Position numbers and translations under genes: made by a program
DNA from: Bacteroides sp.
GTDB lineage: Bacteria; Bacteroidota; Bacteroidia; Bacteroidales; Bacteroidaceae
NCBI RefSeq assembly: GCF_028690125.1
Contig: NZ_JAQVBV010000003.1
Location: 186,001-250,000, forward strand
Length of the DNA stretch: 64,000 nt
Direction of reading: 5' to 3'
In this document: positions 8,808 to 19,000 of the stretch, piece after piece
Layout: each line of letters opens with the position of its first letter
How positions within the stretch are numbered: position 1 is the stretch's first letter
The notes under the pieces: generated by a model
What the model was told of the DNA's origin: nothing
Database searches by the model: none
Seen by the model: only the letters and a program-made list of their open reading frames with translations

Positions 8808-9857
8808 TTATTGCTTTATATGCATATTCTTAGGCTTTTGGGTGATTAATCTGATGAAATAATCTTTTATCCTTTGTGCCTGTTGATTATCAACGGAAAG
8901 ATAGATGTGCTGACCATTTGATGAAGGATTGAATTGGGTGATACCTTCATTGGTTACTACTATGTTGCCTCGTTCGGATTGATTGAAAAATACACTGTCC
9001 GGTTCAGTCGCATAGAGTGTTGCTGTGAGATCCCATGTTGCTCTGTCATAAGGCATGGGACGATAGTGCAGATATCCTTCAACCATTGGATGGCTGACTC
9101 CCCAGTTGAAATCATTTTCTATTACTTTAGCCGGAAATTGAATTTTTGAACCTACGCCAAATGGTGAGACCACAATTTGTCCGGGCCATTCTGCGAACAG
9201 CTTTTGAGCAGAAGGTATATCATTGACGATATTAAACTCTTTTATAGGATTTGTATTGAAACATCCCGCCATAACAGAAAGTAACTTGACTTTCTTGGCA
9301 ACTAGTTCTTTTCCTGTCAGAGAGGAATATTTGTCTGCCGGAGTTTCTAATAAGCGTGCTAAGTTTGTAGAAAAACCTACAGAGATAATTGTGACAGAGT
9401 GATCCGGCTGCTTAGCTAATAACTTGCGGTACAGAATGTGCGCATCGGGCAGCTCGCTGTATTTTTTTCGACTCCTTTTGAATAAAGGAATTCCATTTTC
9501 TTCGAGCTTACACACATTCTGTGCATAGTTTACATAATCATCAATGGTAACTCCATCTTTAAGTTTTCCAATGGGAATTTTAGGATAGCCATACCAGGTA
9601 TTCATGATATCTATGAACTCGGTTGAGTATTGACTATCTTTGTTGTTCATGATACCCAGTATTTTTAACCGACCGGAATCCGTGTATTTATACAGCATGT
9701 CCAGAGCCAAAACATCGTCAATGTCATTACCAATGTCGGTATCAAAGATTACATTGATTATTCGATTGTTTTGCTTCTCATTTTTTGCATATCCTTTACC
9801 GGAAGTAAACAAGAATATGGCAGAAATGAAACTGAATAAGAATAAAGTGTTTTTCAT
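8808..9857 (-). CDS. Exported nucleoside hydrolase (IunH-like)
   Basis: Cleaves the N-glycosidic bond of ribonucleosides to free base and ribose. The Ca-binding signature DTDIGNDIDD spans residues 39-48, after an N-terminal signal sequence (hydrophobic residues 4-18), so the enzyme is periplasmic or surface linked rather than cytoplasmic. Its 349 residues fit the family plus a signal peptide. It is the last gene of a minus-strand operon with a sugar permease (36-bp gap) and two ribokinases, so the released ribose would be imported and phosphorylated by its neighbours. The set resembles the ribose-scavenging locus described in B. thetaiotaomicron, from memory. Confidence 0.9.
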   Translation of the reverse strand: MKNTLFLFSFISAIFLFTSGKGYAKNEKQNNRIINVIFDTDIGNDIDDVLALDMLYKYTDSGRLKILGIMNNKDSQYSTEFIDIMNTWYGYPKIPIGKLKDGVTIDDYVNYAQNVCKLEENGIPLFKRSRKKYSELPDAHILYRKLLAKQPDHSVTIISVGFSTNLARLLETPADKYSSLTGKELVAKKVKLLSVMAGCFNTNPIKEFNIVNDIPSAQKLFAEWPGQIVVSPFGVGSKIQFPAKVIENDFNWGVSHPMVEGYLHYRPMPYDRATWDLTATLYATEPDSVFFNQSERGNIVVTNEGITQFNPSSNGQHIYLSVDNQQAQRIKDYFIRLITQKPKNMHIKQ

Positions 9858-9893
9858 GTAGTTTGATCTTTTTAGTAAACAGTATGTAAAATA

Positions 9894-10898
9894 TTAATTT
9901 CCTCCTGATAAAATGATAAGAATCAGTCCCAGAATGAACAGAATGAACATGATGGTCAGCAGTAAGTCGATCTTTTTGCTGGAACCACTGAATTCTTTCC
10001 AGATGAATACCCCCCATAGGGCAGCAATCATAGGAGCACCTTGTCCTAACGCGTAGGAGATAGCTGCTCCGGCTTTCCCGGCTGCAATATAGCTTAGTGC
10101 TGTTCCCAATCCCCAGATACAGCCGCCTAAGATTCCGACTAGATGCGTACTGGCTTTTCCGGCAAAGTATTCTTTGTAAGTGACCGGTTTTCCGACAAAA
10201 GGATGTTTCATCACTAAGGTGTTGAACACAAAATTACTAAGAAAAATGCCGATGGTAAAGATGAAAAATGCTGTATAGGGAGTTGCCATTCCCGCAGTCG
10301 GTGATTCGAAGTTATTTAAATCCATGGAAGCAGCTACAAAACGGTAGAAGAAAGACATCAGTATGCCGGCAATTGCTGCCAGAATGATTCCCTTTTTGCT
10401 GCTGCTTGCGCTTTCTTTTTGTTTTTGTCCGGCGGCTATTCCATTACAGATAATGGCTATGACAATCAGTAGTACTCCTGTGAATAACCAGATCGGATCT
10501 CCTTTGGGAGCACTTAAATAGTTGATGAATACTCCCAATACCAGTGCTAATCCTACACCAAGAGGGAAAGCTACAGCCATTCCTGCTATAGATACGGAAG
10601 CCGCCAGGAGAATATTGGAAGCATTAAAGATGATACCTCCGATCAAGGCACTAACTATGTTCTCTGTGCTTACTTGTCGTATGTTTTCAAGAAAACCTAC
10701 ACCGGAACTTCCGAAGCTGCCTAAAGTAAATACTGAAAGAAGGGCAAATAATAGAATACCTATGGTATAATCCCAATAGTAAAGTTCGTAGCGCCAATTC
10801 TTACTGGCTAGTTTCTGGGTATTTCCCCAGGAACCCCAACAGATCATTGTGATGAAGCAGAATATGACTGCTAATGTGTAACTGTTTACGATAAACAT
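9894..10898 (-). CDS. Inner-membrane ribose/glucose-type sugar permease (GRP/RhaT-like)
   Basis: A 334-residue protein with about ten hydrophobic helices and conserved W-G-S-W-G-N near residues 21-26 (CWGSWGNTQKLA), typical of the glucose/ribose uptake (GRP, RbsU-like) family in the DMT superfamily. A Lys/Ser-rich cytoplasmic loop (QKQKESASSSKK) separates the two halves. It sits between ribokinase and nucleoside hydrolase genes, with gaps of 26 and 36 bp, so ribose is the most likely cargo. Substrate is inferred from context. Confidence 0.85.
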   Translation of the reverse strand: MFIVNSYTLAVIFCFITMICWGSWGNTQKLASKNWRYELYYWDYTIGILLFALLSVFTLGSFGSSGVGFLENIRQVSTENIVSALIGGIIFNASNILLAASVSIAGMAVAFPLGVGLALVLGVFINYLSAPKGDPIWLFTGVLLIVIAIICNGIAAGQKQKESASSSKKGIILAAIAGILMSFFYRFVAASMDLNNFESPTAGMATPYTAFFIFTIGIFLSNFVFNTLVMKHPFVGKPVTYKEYFAGKASTHLVGILGGCIWGLGTALSYIAAGKAGAAISYALGQGAPMIAALWGVFIWKEFSGSSKKIDLLLTIMFILFILGLILIILSGGN

Positions 10899-10924
10899 GG
10901 TATTGTGGAGTTTAAGGATTTTAT

Positions 10925-11836
10925 TTAATGGTTTTGCATGAAGGTATTTACTTCGTCGAGAGTCGGAATTGAGGGTTGTGCCCCTAGTCGGGTTACTGCA
11001 ATTGCTGCTGCTGCATTTGCAAAATTAAGTGCCTCCTTGTCTATTTCCTTTTTCGCACAAACAACAGCTAATGCTCCACAGAAAGTGTCGCCTGCTGCTA
11101 CTGTATCAATAGCCTTTACTTTGTAACCCGGAAGTTGCATGGTTTCCCGTTCGTTTTTCATGTAGACTCCTTGACTTCCCAAAGTAATCACAATATTACG
11201 TGCTCCGGATCTTAATAGGGTTTGAGCAATATCCTCCAGATTATTCCCTGTATATTCGATTCGGGAAATGAAAGATGCCTCCAGTTCATTGACTACTAAT
11301 ATGTCAATGGCTGTCATCAATTCCTCGTCGATCAGACAGGCGGGTGCAGGGTTAAACAATACTTTTTTGCCTTTTTGTTTGGCTAATAAGGCTGTCTTTT
11401 TTATTGTTTCATAAGGGATCTCAGCTTGCATCACAATGATATCTGCTTCCTCTATTACTTCAGAGAATTGAGTGATGCATTCGGGTAGTAAGGAAAAATT
11501 AGCTCCGGGAGCTACTGCTATACAGTTTTCACCACTATTGGCAACATAGATAAGTGCAGTTCCTGTGGGGTGATTGGCATCGTCGATGATATAATCTGTC
11601 ATGATCCCTTCTGCTTTGAAATGCTTTTTCAGAATATCTGCATACATATCATTGCCTAAGGCGGTAACGAATGTTACAGAACCTCCAAGTCTTCCTGCTG
11701 CAACGGCTTGATTGGCACCTTTTCCGCCAAATGACTGAATAAAGCTGGCATTCCCTACTGTTTCTCCGGGTGCCGGAATATGGCTGACTTGCGCTACCAT
11801 ATCGATATTTGAACTTCCAACAACTACAATTTTCAT
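10925..11836 (-). CDS. rbsK: Ribokinase (PfkB family), copy 1
   Basis: Phosphorylates D-ribose to ribose 5-phosphate in the cytoplasm. The 303 residues carry the PfkB N-terminal signature (GGKGANQAVAAGRLG, about residues 38-52) and the C-terminal signature DTVAAGDTFCGAL, with Ala-Ala-Gly-Asp as in E. coli RbsK; the Asp is the catalytic base. It is 31 bp downstream of a second ribokinase-like gene. Two kinases side by side suggest different sugar preferences (for example ribose and deoxyribose) or dosage. Confidence 0.9.
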   Translation of the reverse strand: MKIVVVGSSNIDMVAQVSHIPAPGETVGNASFIQSFGGKGANQAVAAGRLGGSVTFVTALGNDMYADILKKHFKAEGIMTDYIIDDANHPTGTALIYVANSGENCIAVAPGANFSLLPECITQFSEVIEEADIIVMQAEIPYETIKKTALLAKQKGKKVLFNPAPACLIDEELMTAIDILVVNELEASFISRIEYTGNNLEDIAQTLLRSGARNIVITLGSQGVYMKNERETMQLPGYKVKAIDTVAAGDTFCGALAVVCAKKEIDKEALNFANAAAAIAVTRLGAQPSIPTLDEVNTFMQNH

Positions 11837-11867
11837 TTGATTATAGATTTATTTATTCGACTTAGGT

Positions 11868-12797
11868 TTATTCTTGTAATATCACTTCTCTCTTATACGG
11901 AATGGCACTTTGAGCACCAATGCGAGTTACAGCAAGTGCTGCTGTGGCATTGGCAAATCTGACTGCTTCCGGCAAACTGTGTCCCTCGGACAAATGAACG
12001 CTGAATGCTCCACAAAACACATCTCCGGCTCCGGTTGTATCAATTGTTGCCACCTCTTTAGCCTGAATCATGGTATATTCGTCTTTTTCTTTTACGTAAG
12101 CCCCGTCTTTTCCCAATGTGATAACAACGTTCTCGATTCCTTTCTCTCCAATGGCTTCGGCAGCCCGGTGCGCACTTTCAGTATCTATAACCTTGATCCC
12201 TGACAACATTTCTGCTTCGATACGGTTGGGGAGTATAGTATGTACATTTTTTAAAAAGGAGTCACTTAATGTAGAGGCCGGTGCAGGATTGAGGATGACT
12301 TTTTTACCATATTCAAAGGCAATGGATGCTGCATATTCTACTGTCTCTAAAGGAACTTCCAGTTGCATAAGTACGATGTCAGCTTCTCTTATTTTTTCTT
12401 TGGCTTTATCTATGTCCTCCAAAGAAAGTGAACGGCTTGCTCCCGGCGCAACGATAATACTGTTTTCACCAAAAGAATCGACCGATATAAGTGCAACTCC
12501 TGAAGGGCTTTTCTGATCGGTGAAGATAAATTCGGTATTAATCTTCTCCAATTTATATATTTCCAAGGCCTGTAGCCCGAATAAATCATATCCTATTTTG
12601 GAGATAAATGTGACTTCGGCTCCTAGTCTCGAAGCGGCAATTGCCTGATTGGCTCCTTTACCACCCGGATTCATGTAAAAAGTCCCTCCCAGAATAGTCT
12701 CACCGGGCACAGGTAGTCTGTTGGCTTTGACAACCATATCAGTGTTGCAACTGCCGATTACTACAATCTTGGGTCTATGAATGGGAGTTATTTCCAT
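11868..12797 (-). CDS. Ribokinase-like PfkB sugar kinase, copy 2
   Basis: First gene of the operon, 309 residues. It has the PfkB motifs GGKGANQAIAASRLG and DTTGAGDVFCGAF (Gly-Ala-Gly-Asp form, versus Ala-Ala-Gly-Asp in its neighbour). Overall resemblance to the next gene suggests an old duplication with divergence. A ribokinase role is likely, but a different pentose or deoxyribose specificity is possible. The ATG at 12797 lies close behind a weak -7-like box (minus-strand TTCTTTTG at 12820-12827). Confidence 0.85.
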   Translation of the reverse strand: MEITPIHRPKIVVIGSCNTDMVVKANRLPVPGETILGGTFYMNPGGKGANQAIAASRLGAEVTFISKIGYDLFGLQALEIYKLEKINTEFIFTDQKSPSGVALISVDSFGENSIIVAPGASRSLSLEDIDKAKEKIREADIVLMQLEVPLETVEYAASIAFEYGKKVILNPAPASTLSDSFLKNVHTILPNRIEAEMLSGIKVIDTESAHRAAEAIGEKGIENVVITLGKDGAYVKEKDEYTMIQAKEVATIDTTGAGDVFCGAFSVHLSEGHSLPEAVRFANATAALAVTRIGAQSAIPYKREVILQE

Positions 12798-12864
12798 GGT
12801 ATTTAAAATTAGGATTGTACAAAAGAAGAAAATAATAAAATACTGTTTTCTACATTAATCTTCT

Positions 12865-12880
12865 ATTTATATAATTTCAA
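12865..12880 (-). repeat. 16-bp direct repeat, copy 1 (possible activator site)
   Basis: ATTTATATAATTTCAA recurs exactly at 13014-13029. This copy is 38 bp upstream of the weak -7-like box of the ribokinase operon, where an activator could bind. Its A/T richness lowers the significance. Confidence 0.35.
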
Positions 12881-13013
12881 ACTGATTATATGTCCCAATA
12901 ATCCTTGTATGTTTCGAGAATTGAATATGAACTCTATTCTATGATTAAACAACTACATTTAACGAATTGTTCTTTTTTCTTCAGGATACGTCAAGTATCT
13001 ATTTCTTTTGATA

Positions 13014-13029
13014 ATTTATATAATTTCAA
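13014..13029 (-). repeat. 16-bp direct repeat, copy 2
   Basis: Exact second copy of ATTTATATAATTTCAA, in the gap between the probable regulator gene and the ribokinase operon, 149 bp from copy 1. Confidence 0.35.
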
Positions 13030-13057
13030 TGCCACTCTTATCAGATAAATTTCTTTC

Positions 13058-14596
13058 TCAAAGTCTTTTTGCATTGATATGCTGTTGGAGAGTTTCGGTC
13101 AGGCTTTTTTTGAGTATTTTCGATTCGATCCATGCCGTGAAGTCGAAAATGTGGAGTAGCTGGTTTTCATATTTGTCATCGTGTAAATGATTGATTTCAG
13201 GAGTTAGTTTCTCCCAGAATAGTTCCCGTTCATTTCGTAGGATTGGGAGGTTCTTCTTGTTCAGAAACCATAATATAAGATGTTCTGTTTTGAATGACTG
13301 TTCTTTGGGAGATGACAGACCTCGTGTGATAGATCGGGATTCATAGCGGATTAAGTCAAATTCCTGCATTTCGTAATAGGCGATCAGGCGGACCAACCGG
13401 ATGGTCCTCATTAAAGGCAGGTATTTGATGTTATGGTCTACAATCGCATTGCTAATGTATTTTTTAGCAGCTTTGTAATCCTGGTTCCCGATATGAATTA
13501 GTGTAGTATAAAGCAATAACTCACTTTTACGGATGGGACTGAGCCATACTTCTTTGTCATAGAGTGATTCGTGATAATGATTCATTAGTTTGGTGCATTC
13601 CGGGAAATCTCCTTTATCAAGTGACGGAAAAAGTTCGTATTGAAAAAGCAGGCAAGTAGCATTGACTTTAAATTCGAGTGAAGTGGTTGTAATCAGCTTT
13701 TTCAGCTTTTCGAGGAAATAAGGCATTTCTTCATAGTTGCCTACAGATCGTAGACTGCTAAGTACTCCTTCGAGGACGGATAGGTAATAAATGGGGGGAT
13801 TCGACCAGAATTGTTGGTTCTTCTCAAATAACAAATCAAGTTCTTTGTATGAGTTCAAAGCAGCTTTGTCATTTCCTGTCATCATTAAGTAGTTGGCCTG
13901 AAAAAGCTTGTGATTCCGCGTTAATTCAAAGTTCCCTTCAGACTCGGACGAGGCTGCGATATAAAGCTCATTAACCATGAGATCGTTCATGTCTTGCTTT
14001 TGTTGGGCTGTCCGGATAGAACCGATGTGAGTCAGGCGGTATTTTAGAAGATTGTGCAAAGAAGATTGTTCAGTGATTTTCCTGATTTTCTTTAACGCTT
14101 CGTTCTGCATAAAGTGTTTGTGAAAAAGCTCTTGTTCGGTTATATTGGGAAAGTTCAGACGGAGTAAATATTCCAGTTCTAGCTTGAGGGCAATGATCAA
14201 TATCTCATTATTTTCATAATATTGTGCCTGTTCAATGGTGTTGGATAGTATTTCGAAGCATTCTTCAAATAAAGAACGTTCGTAAAGCATACGGGCTTTA
14301 CAAAGATTGTTGAACAGGTCATAGTAAGTATCTTTCTTCTTCCGAAGAGTGAGTAAGGTATCTGTCAGCTTTTCATATAGATATTGAATGGAAACTTCAA
14401 AAGCTCCGTTCGGTCTGCGTTTATGAAACTCCTCCTTTATTGTATTTCCATTTGGTTGTTTACTCTTTGTGATGATATCATAAATCACCAGATAATCTTT
14501 TTCATCCTTGTCTTTTACGACTAAAAGGGAGAAATGTTTTTTTTCAGCTTTTGACAGTGAATATATCAGGGATATAACGGAATCGACTCTTTTCAT
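13058..14596 (-). CDS. Probable regulator of the ribose operon (helical protein of unknown fold)
   Basis: A 512-residue cytoplasmic protein with no signal peptide, predicted almost all-helical, with Lys/Tyr/Leu-rich repeats resembling degenerate TPR units (for example FEECFEILSNTIEQAQYYENNE and KAALNSYKELDLLFEKN segments). The N-terminal 90 residues are basic and could be a DNA-binding part, but I do not recognise a named domain. It lies directly upstream of the ribokinase operon on the same strand, separated by 260 bp. From memory, a protein of this kind lies next to the B. thetaiotaomicron ribose locus as its regulator; that function is inference here. Confidence 0.6.
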   Translation of the reverse strand: MKRVDSVISLIYSLSKAEKKHFSLLVVKDKDEKDYLVIYDIITKSKQPNGNTIKEEFHKRRPNGAFEVSIQYLYEKLTDTLLTLRKKKDTYYDLFNNLCKARMLYERSLFEECFEILSNTIEQAQYYENNEILIIALKLELEYLLRLNFPNITEQELFHKHFMQNEALKKIRKITEQSSLHNLLKYRLTHIGSIRTAQQKQDMNDLMVNELYIAASSESEGNFELTRNHKLFQANYLMMTGNDKAALNSYKELDLLFEKNQQFWSNPPIYYLSVLEGVLSSLRSVGNYEEMPYFLEKLKKLITTTSLEFKVNATCLLFQYELFPSLDKGDFPECTKLMNHYHESLYDKEVWLSPIRKSELLLYTTLIHIGNQDYKAAKKYISNAIVDHNIKYLPLMRTIRLVRLIAYYEMQEFDLIRYESRSITRGLSSPKEQSFKTEHLILWFLNKKNLPILRNERELFWEKLTPEINHLHDDKYENQLLHIFDFTAWIESKILKKSLTETLQQHINAKRL

Positions 14597-14666
14597 GGGA
14601 ATTTCATTAGTATTAGCCTCGCAATATTCGGGAATTTATATGGAAAATGCAAATCATAGGAAAATA

Positions 14667-14705
14667 AAAATCCGACTTGAACGAAATCAAGCCGGATTTT
14701 CTGAT
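14667..14705 (-). terminator. Terminator of the HU-like gene
   Basis: AAAATCCGACTTGA (14667-14680) pairs with TCAAGCCGGATTTT (14687-14700), with one wobble. On the minus strand the hairpin is followed by a T-rich tract, just after the stop of the gene at 14726. Confidence 0.8.
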
Positions 14706-14725
14706 ACTAATGAAGGAAGCTAACC

Positions 14726-15199
14726 TTACAAAGTTGGGTCCGGTGATTCTCCACCACCTTCTTCTTCACCACCGCCTTCTCCGCCGCTCGGAGGGACTGT
14801 GCTATTTTTACTTGTTGTATCCAGCTTTTGAATGCTGACCTTGTTTATCATATCTTTTAATAAACTGCCGGGTGTGAAAATAATCTTGCGATTCCTTAGC
14901 GTATCTGTGCCCACTTCTCCCTCCTCATCCTGACTTTTACATCCGAAAGAAGGACGGAAAGTTCCGAATTCTCCGAGACTGACGGAGGCCCCTATTTCCA
15001 TATATGTTTTCAGGGAATCGATTAATCCGTCGAGGACAGACTTTACTACACCGCGTGGGACGAATCCTACAGCTGTTACTTGGTTGCATAGCATCTTAAA
15101 ATCAACACTCACTACATTGAACGGACGTGCTACATACTTTTCGGCTTTTTCCTTATCAAAGCCAAAGGTGGTTTTTTTGACTACATATCTCAGTGCCAT
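14726..15199 (-). CDS. HU/IHF-like DNA-binding protein with acidic Gly-rich tail
   Basis: 157 residues. The first ~125 match the Bacteroides HU-related family (start MALRYVVKKTTFG, then GFVPRGVVKSVLDGL, VSLGEFGTFRPSF and a basic RNRKIIFTPG arm), which binds DNA non-specifically. The last ~30 residues are a low-complexity Gly/Glu/Pro tail. It has its own promoter and terminator. It lies at the left edge of the restriction-modification island. Such proteins are numerous in Bacteroides, so the specific role is unknown. Confidence 0.85.
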   Translation of the reverse strand: MALRYVVKKTTFGFDKEKAEKYVARPFNVVSVDFKMLCNQVTAVGFVPRGVVKSVLDGLIDSLKTYMEIGASVSLGEFGTFRPSFGCKSQDEEGEVGTDTLRNRKIIFTPGSLLKDMINKVSIQKLDTTSKNSTVPPSGGEGGGEEEGGGESPDPTL

Positions 15200-15255
15200 A
15201 ATCTTTAATAGTTTTAATAGTTAATACTTCTAGTTTTTATTTTGTGATCACGATG

Positions 15256-15263
15256 CAAAGATA
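15256..15263 (-). promoter_or_regulatory. -7 promoter box of the HU-like gene
   Basis: Minus-strand TATCTTTG, 56 bp upstream of the ATG at 15199. Confidence 0.55.
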
Positions 15264-15393
15264 TGAAAACTAAAATTAGTGGGCAAGTAATTTTGAGAAT
15301 GTGCGTTAATAAAATAGTTAATATGGTTATCCAGTCCACTTTCCAATAATCAAAACCTGTTGTATTTGCTGCTTTGATAGGCTCTGTTTCCCT

Positions 15394-16089
15394 CTAAACC
15401 ATAAATTTCTCCAATTTGTTTTTCCAACGTTTCCAATCGGGCATTTCTGATTCGAGAAGTTCAAAAAATGCTTTGGTGTGGTCATGGTGTAATAAGTGGC
15501 ATAACTCGTGTGTTATCACATACTCAATACATGGTTTAGGAGCTTTTATCAATTCTGTATTTAAGATGATTTTCCCTTTTGGTGTACAACTTCCCCATCT
15601 GTTTCCCATTTCTTGTATATAAATAGAAGAAGGTGAGATTCCATATTTGGCGAAACGAGTGATAATAGGTTCTGCTATTTCGGCAAACTTTATCTTTGCA
15701 TGTTCTCTGTACCAACTTCTCATTAATTCTTCTGCCTTATATTGTTGCGAACACACCACTTCAAAATAACGTCCTTTGTATTTGGCACTATTGGGTTTTC
15801 CATTCATTACTTTGAGCATATATTGTTTACCCAGATAATAATGTGATTCGCCACTTACATATTTTTTAGGAGGTGTGTGTGTCCCGAACGAAAGGAAGTA
15901 CGATTGTTGTTTTACAATCCATCTGGCACGTTTTAGTAATTTTGACTCAATTAGTTCCTGTGAGGAACCCAAAGGAGCATTAAGTAAAACCTTTCCTTCG
16001 GGCGTGACGATAATTCCCAACGTTTTTCGTTTGGTAAATTTTATGCTATACTGAATTGATATTGTGCCATATACTATTTCACCATTCAT
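15394..16089 (-). CDS. YgjP/WLM-like zinc metallopeptidase (DUF45)
   Basis: 231 residues. The C-terminal third carries the zinc site HELCHLLHHDH (H-E-x-x-H plus a third His) followed by PDWKRWKNKLE, the standard ending of the DUF45/YgjP family related to SprT. The ATG overlaps the hsdR stop by 4 bp (ATGA), so the two are translationally coupled. Genes of this family are frequent companions of type I restriction loci; the role there is not established. Possible jobs are processing HsdR or clearing stalled protein-DNA complexes (inference). Confidence 0.85.
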   Translation of the reverse strand: MNGEIVYGTISIQYSIKFTKRKTLGIIVTPEGKVLLNAPLGSSQELIESKLLKRARWIVKQQSYFLSFGTHTPPKKYVSGESHYYLGKQYMLKVMNGKPNSAKYKGRYFEVVCSQQYKAEELMRSWYREHAKIKFAEIAEPIITRFAKYGISPSSIYIQEMGNRWGSCTPKGKIILNTELIKAPKPCIEYVITHELCHLLHHDHTKAFFELLESEMPDWKRWKNKLEKFMV

Positions 16090-19000
16090 TGTTTAAACCA
16101 TAATTTTGCTACTTCTACACATCGGTCTATTATTAAATCCATATCGTCAAATGAAATTGGAAGGTTATACTTTCTTTTCACTTCATCGATTAGATAATCT
16201 TCAATTTCAATTTTCATTTTTCCGATAATGTTTCCTTTATTAGGCCAATCGATAATAACCATCTCATTATCCATTATATGTTCTTTTATAATAGCGTCTA
16301 TAGCATTAGCGGTATACAATGCTATTTCTTTCAAGTTTATCTCAGTCTCATCCTTCAGGATCATTTTATAGACTTCAAGACTTAATCCGAAATAAGCTCT
16401 TGCGGCATTATTATTTTGAATAGATACAGGAATGTCGCTGTCTGTGTGGGAAAGTACCTTATTCATACATTCTGTCACACGTTTAAGATATTCTATTTCA
16501 TCAATTCGGGCTTGCTCGTAGGCGGCGATGGTTTCTTCAAGCAATTGCGAAAACTTTTTGTAGAAGGCAGGGTCGGCATCCATATTCTCTGTAATGTGCT
16601 TGGCTGTTCTTGATGCGATGGTGTCAGCTTTGGCTACGGTGCCTGTCACTTTTTCCACTTCCTGAGCAAACTTCTCTTTATCAAAGATATTCACCAGTTC
16701 TGTTATGATTTTCACTTCTCCACTTTCTATGTGGGTATTAATCAATTTCTGTATTTGGCTTTCGTACTGTTTGAAGTTAATGGTGTCAGAATAACGCTCT
16801 TGGACTGCACTTCTAAGTTTTAAGAACATGGTTAAGTCATTCTTGTAAACTTCGATTTCATTTTCGGCCGTGTTTTTATGGAAATAGATTGCCGATAGTG
16901 CAATTTTTAGCGTTTTGGCATAGGCTGTGAGCTTCTCATAAAACTCTTCACGAATATTATCCGCACGTAGCAGTTCTCCATAGGCTTCTAAATCTTTTTT
17001 GTTACCAATCTCCTTAAAGATGTTCCAGATGTCCGAATGCTTTTGTGGTAATTGGAATATTTCTTCGGAAATATCAGTAAATGTACCTTCTAAGTCTTCG
17101 GCATTGAAATTCGAGTATAGTTCAAGAGCTGAATTCAGATTACTTAATACGCCATAGTAATCTATAATATAACCGAAATCTTTGTCATCACAAACGCGGT
17201 TTACACGCGCTATAGCTTGCAATAGCGTATGATCAGTCAGTTTTCGGTCAAGATACAGAACTGTATTCTTCGGTTCGTCAAATCCTGTTAATAACTTATC
17301 AACTACAATTATGATTTCGGGTTTCTCACTCTCTTGGAAACGGTTGATAATATTCGTTTCATATTTTTTGGCTGTCCCATGTTCATCCATCATGCGTTTC
17401 CAGAAGGCGATCTCGGTGTCGGATGTATCCCCATATGCAGCATCTTCTCCTTCACGGGTATCAGGAGAGGTTATTAAGACTTCTGAAGAAACAATTCCTA
17501 TTTCATCTAAGAACTTTTTATAAAGAATTGCTATACGTTTACGAGATGCCACGAGTTGAGCCTTAAATTTAGTTCCTTGCCAGTTTTCTTTAAAATGGAT
17601 TGAAATATCCCAAGCGATGGCGTAAATACGTTGCTCCGTTTGGTTTAGCTGGTCGGCACGACTGAATTTCTTTTTCATGTCTGCCCGCTGGTATTCGTTT
17701 AAGGGTTCACAGACTTTCTCAAAGTAAAGGTCGATCGGTTTTTCGTGTACAATCTGTGGAATCATGCGTCCTTCGTAAAGCAGTGGAACTATTGCACCAT
17801 CTTTCACTGCCTGGTCTACTGTGTAAACAGGCAGAATGATACCTCCAAACTTTTTGGCTGTACTTTTCTCTTTTTTCATCAATGGTGTTCCCGTCATAGC
17901 TATGAAACAGGCATTCGGTAATGTCTTTTCCATTTTAGTTCCCATTTCGTCATATTGTGAACGGTGCCCTTCGTCGATGAGTACGAATATATTAGGATCA
18001 GCGAGTGGTTTCTTTATGCCTTTTACTGCTGTTTGAAATTTATTGATGACCGTTGTAATTACTGCGTTACTTTTACTTTCGAGCAATTCAGTCAGCTTGC
18101 TACCGGTGCGTGCATTTTCAACATACGTACCGCACTTTGTGAAAGTTTTTGTTATTTGTCTGTCAAGGTCGGTCCGGTCAGTTACTAGAATGATTTTAGG
18201 ATTACGGATGTTTTCATCTAAAACAATAGCTTGTGCCAAAAGTACCATTGTTAATGATTTACCGCTTCCTTGGGTATGCCATATTACACCTCCATGCCGT
18301 TTGCCACCTTCGATGTTACGGATTCTGTTTATGGTTTTGCAAACGGCAAAATATTGCTGATAACGGGCTATTTTTTTGATTCCATCATGATAAAGCGTAT
18401 AACGATACATTAATTCTAGTAACCGTTGGGGACGGCATAAGGAGTATAGACATTCATCTTGTACAGAAGGGGTAATTGGCGCAAGATATATTTCCTCAAA
18501 ATGCTGTCGGACATAGTGAAAACGTTCAGAGAAGAGTTTGTTGTTAATATGTTTGATATTAACTAAATTGTAAAGTGCTTGTTTATGTGCATTCTCTTCT
18601 TTACTATCGGCAAATTGCTCTGTCCATTTTGCCCAGAACTTTTCAGGGGTAGCTGTTGTTGCGTAACTTGCTGATTGGGTTGCAACTGAAAGCAGGAGGG
18701 CTGAGTAGACGTATAGTGAGCGTATCCCGTCATCTTTTTGATTTCGCAAATGTTGTGATATAGCTTGTGCGATAGAATCTTTTATATCAGGACGTTTGCA
18801 TTCTATCACACATAGTGGTATACCGTTTACAAACAAAACAATGTCCGGACGATAAGTCTCAGTTGTTCCCGTGCGTGTTACTGCAAACTCTTCGGTTACG
18901 TGAAAAACATTGTTTTCAGGATGCTTCCAATCAATATATTGCATTGTGAAACTTTTCTTGTCTCCATCCACTATTTGTTCGAGTGTTTTTCCTGCTGTTA

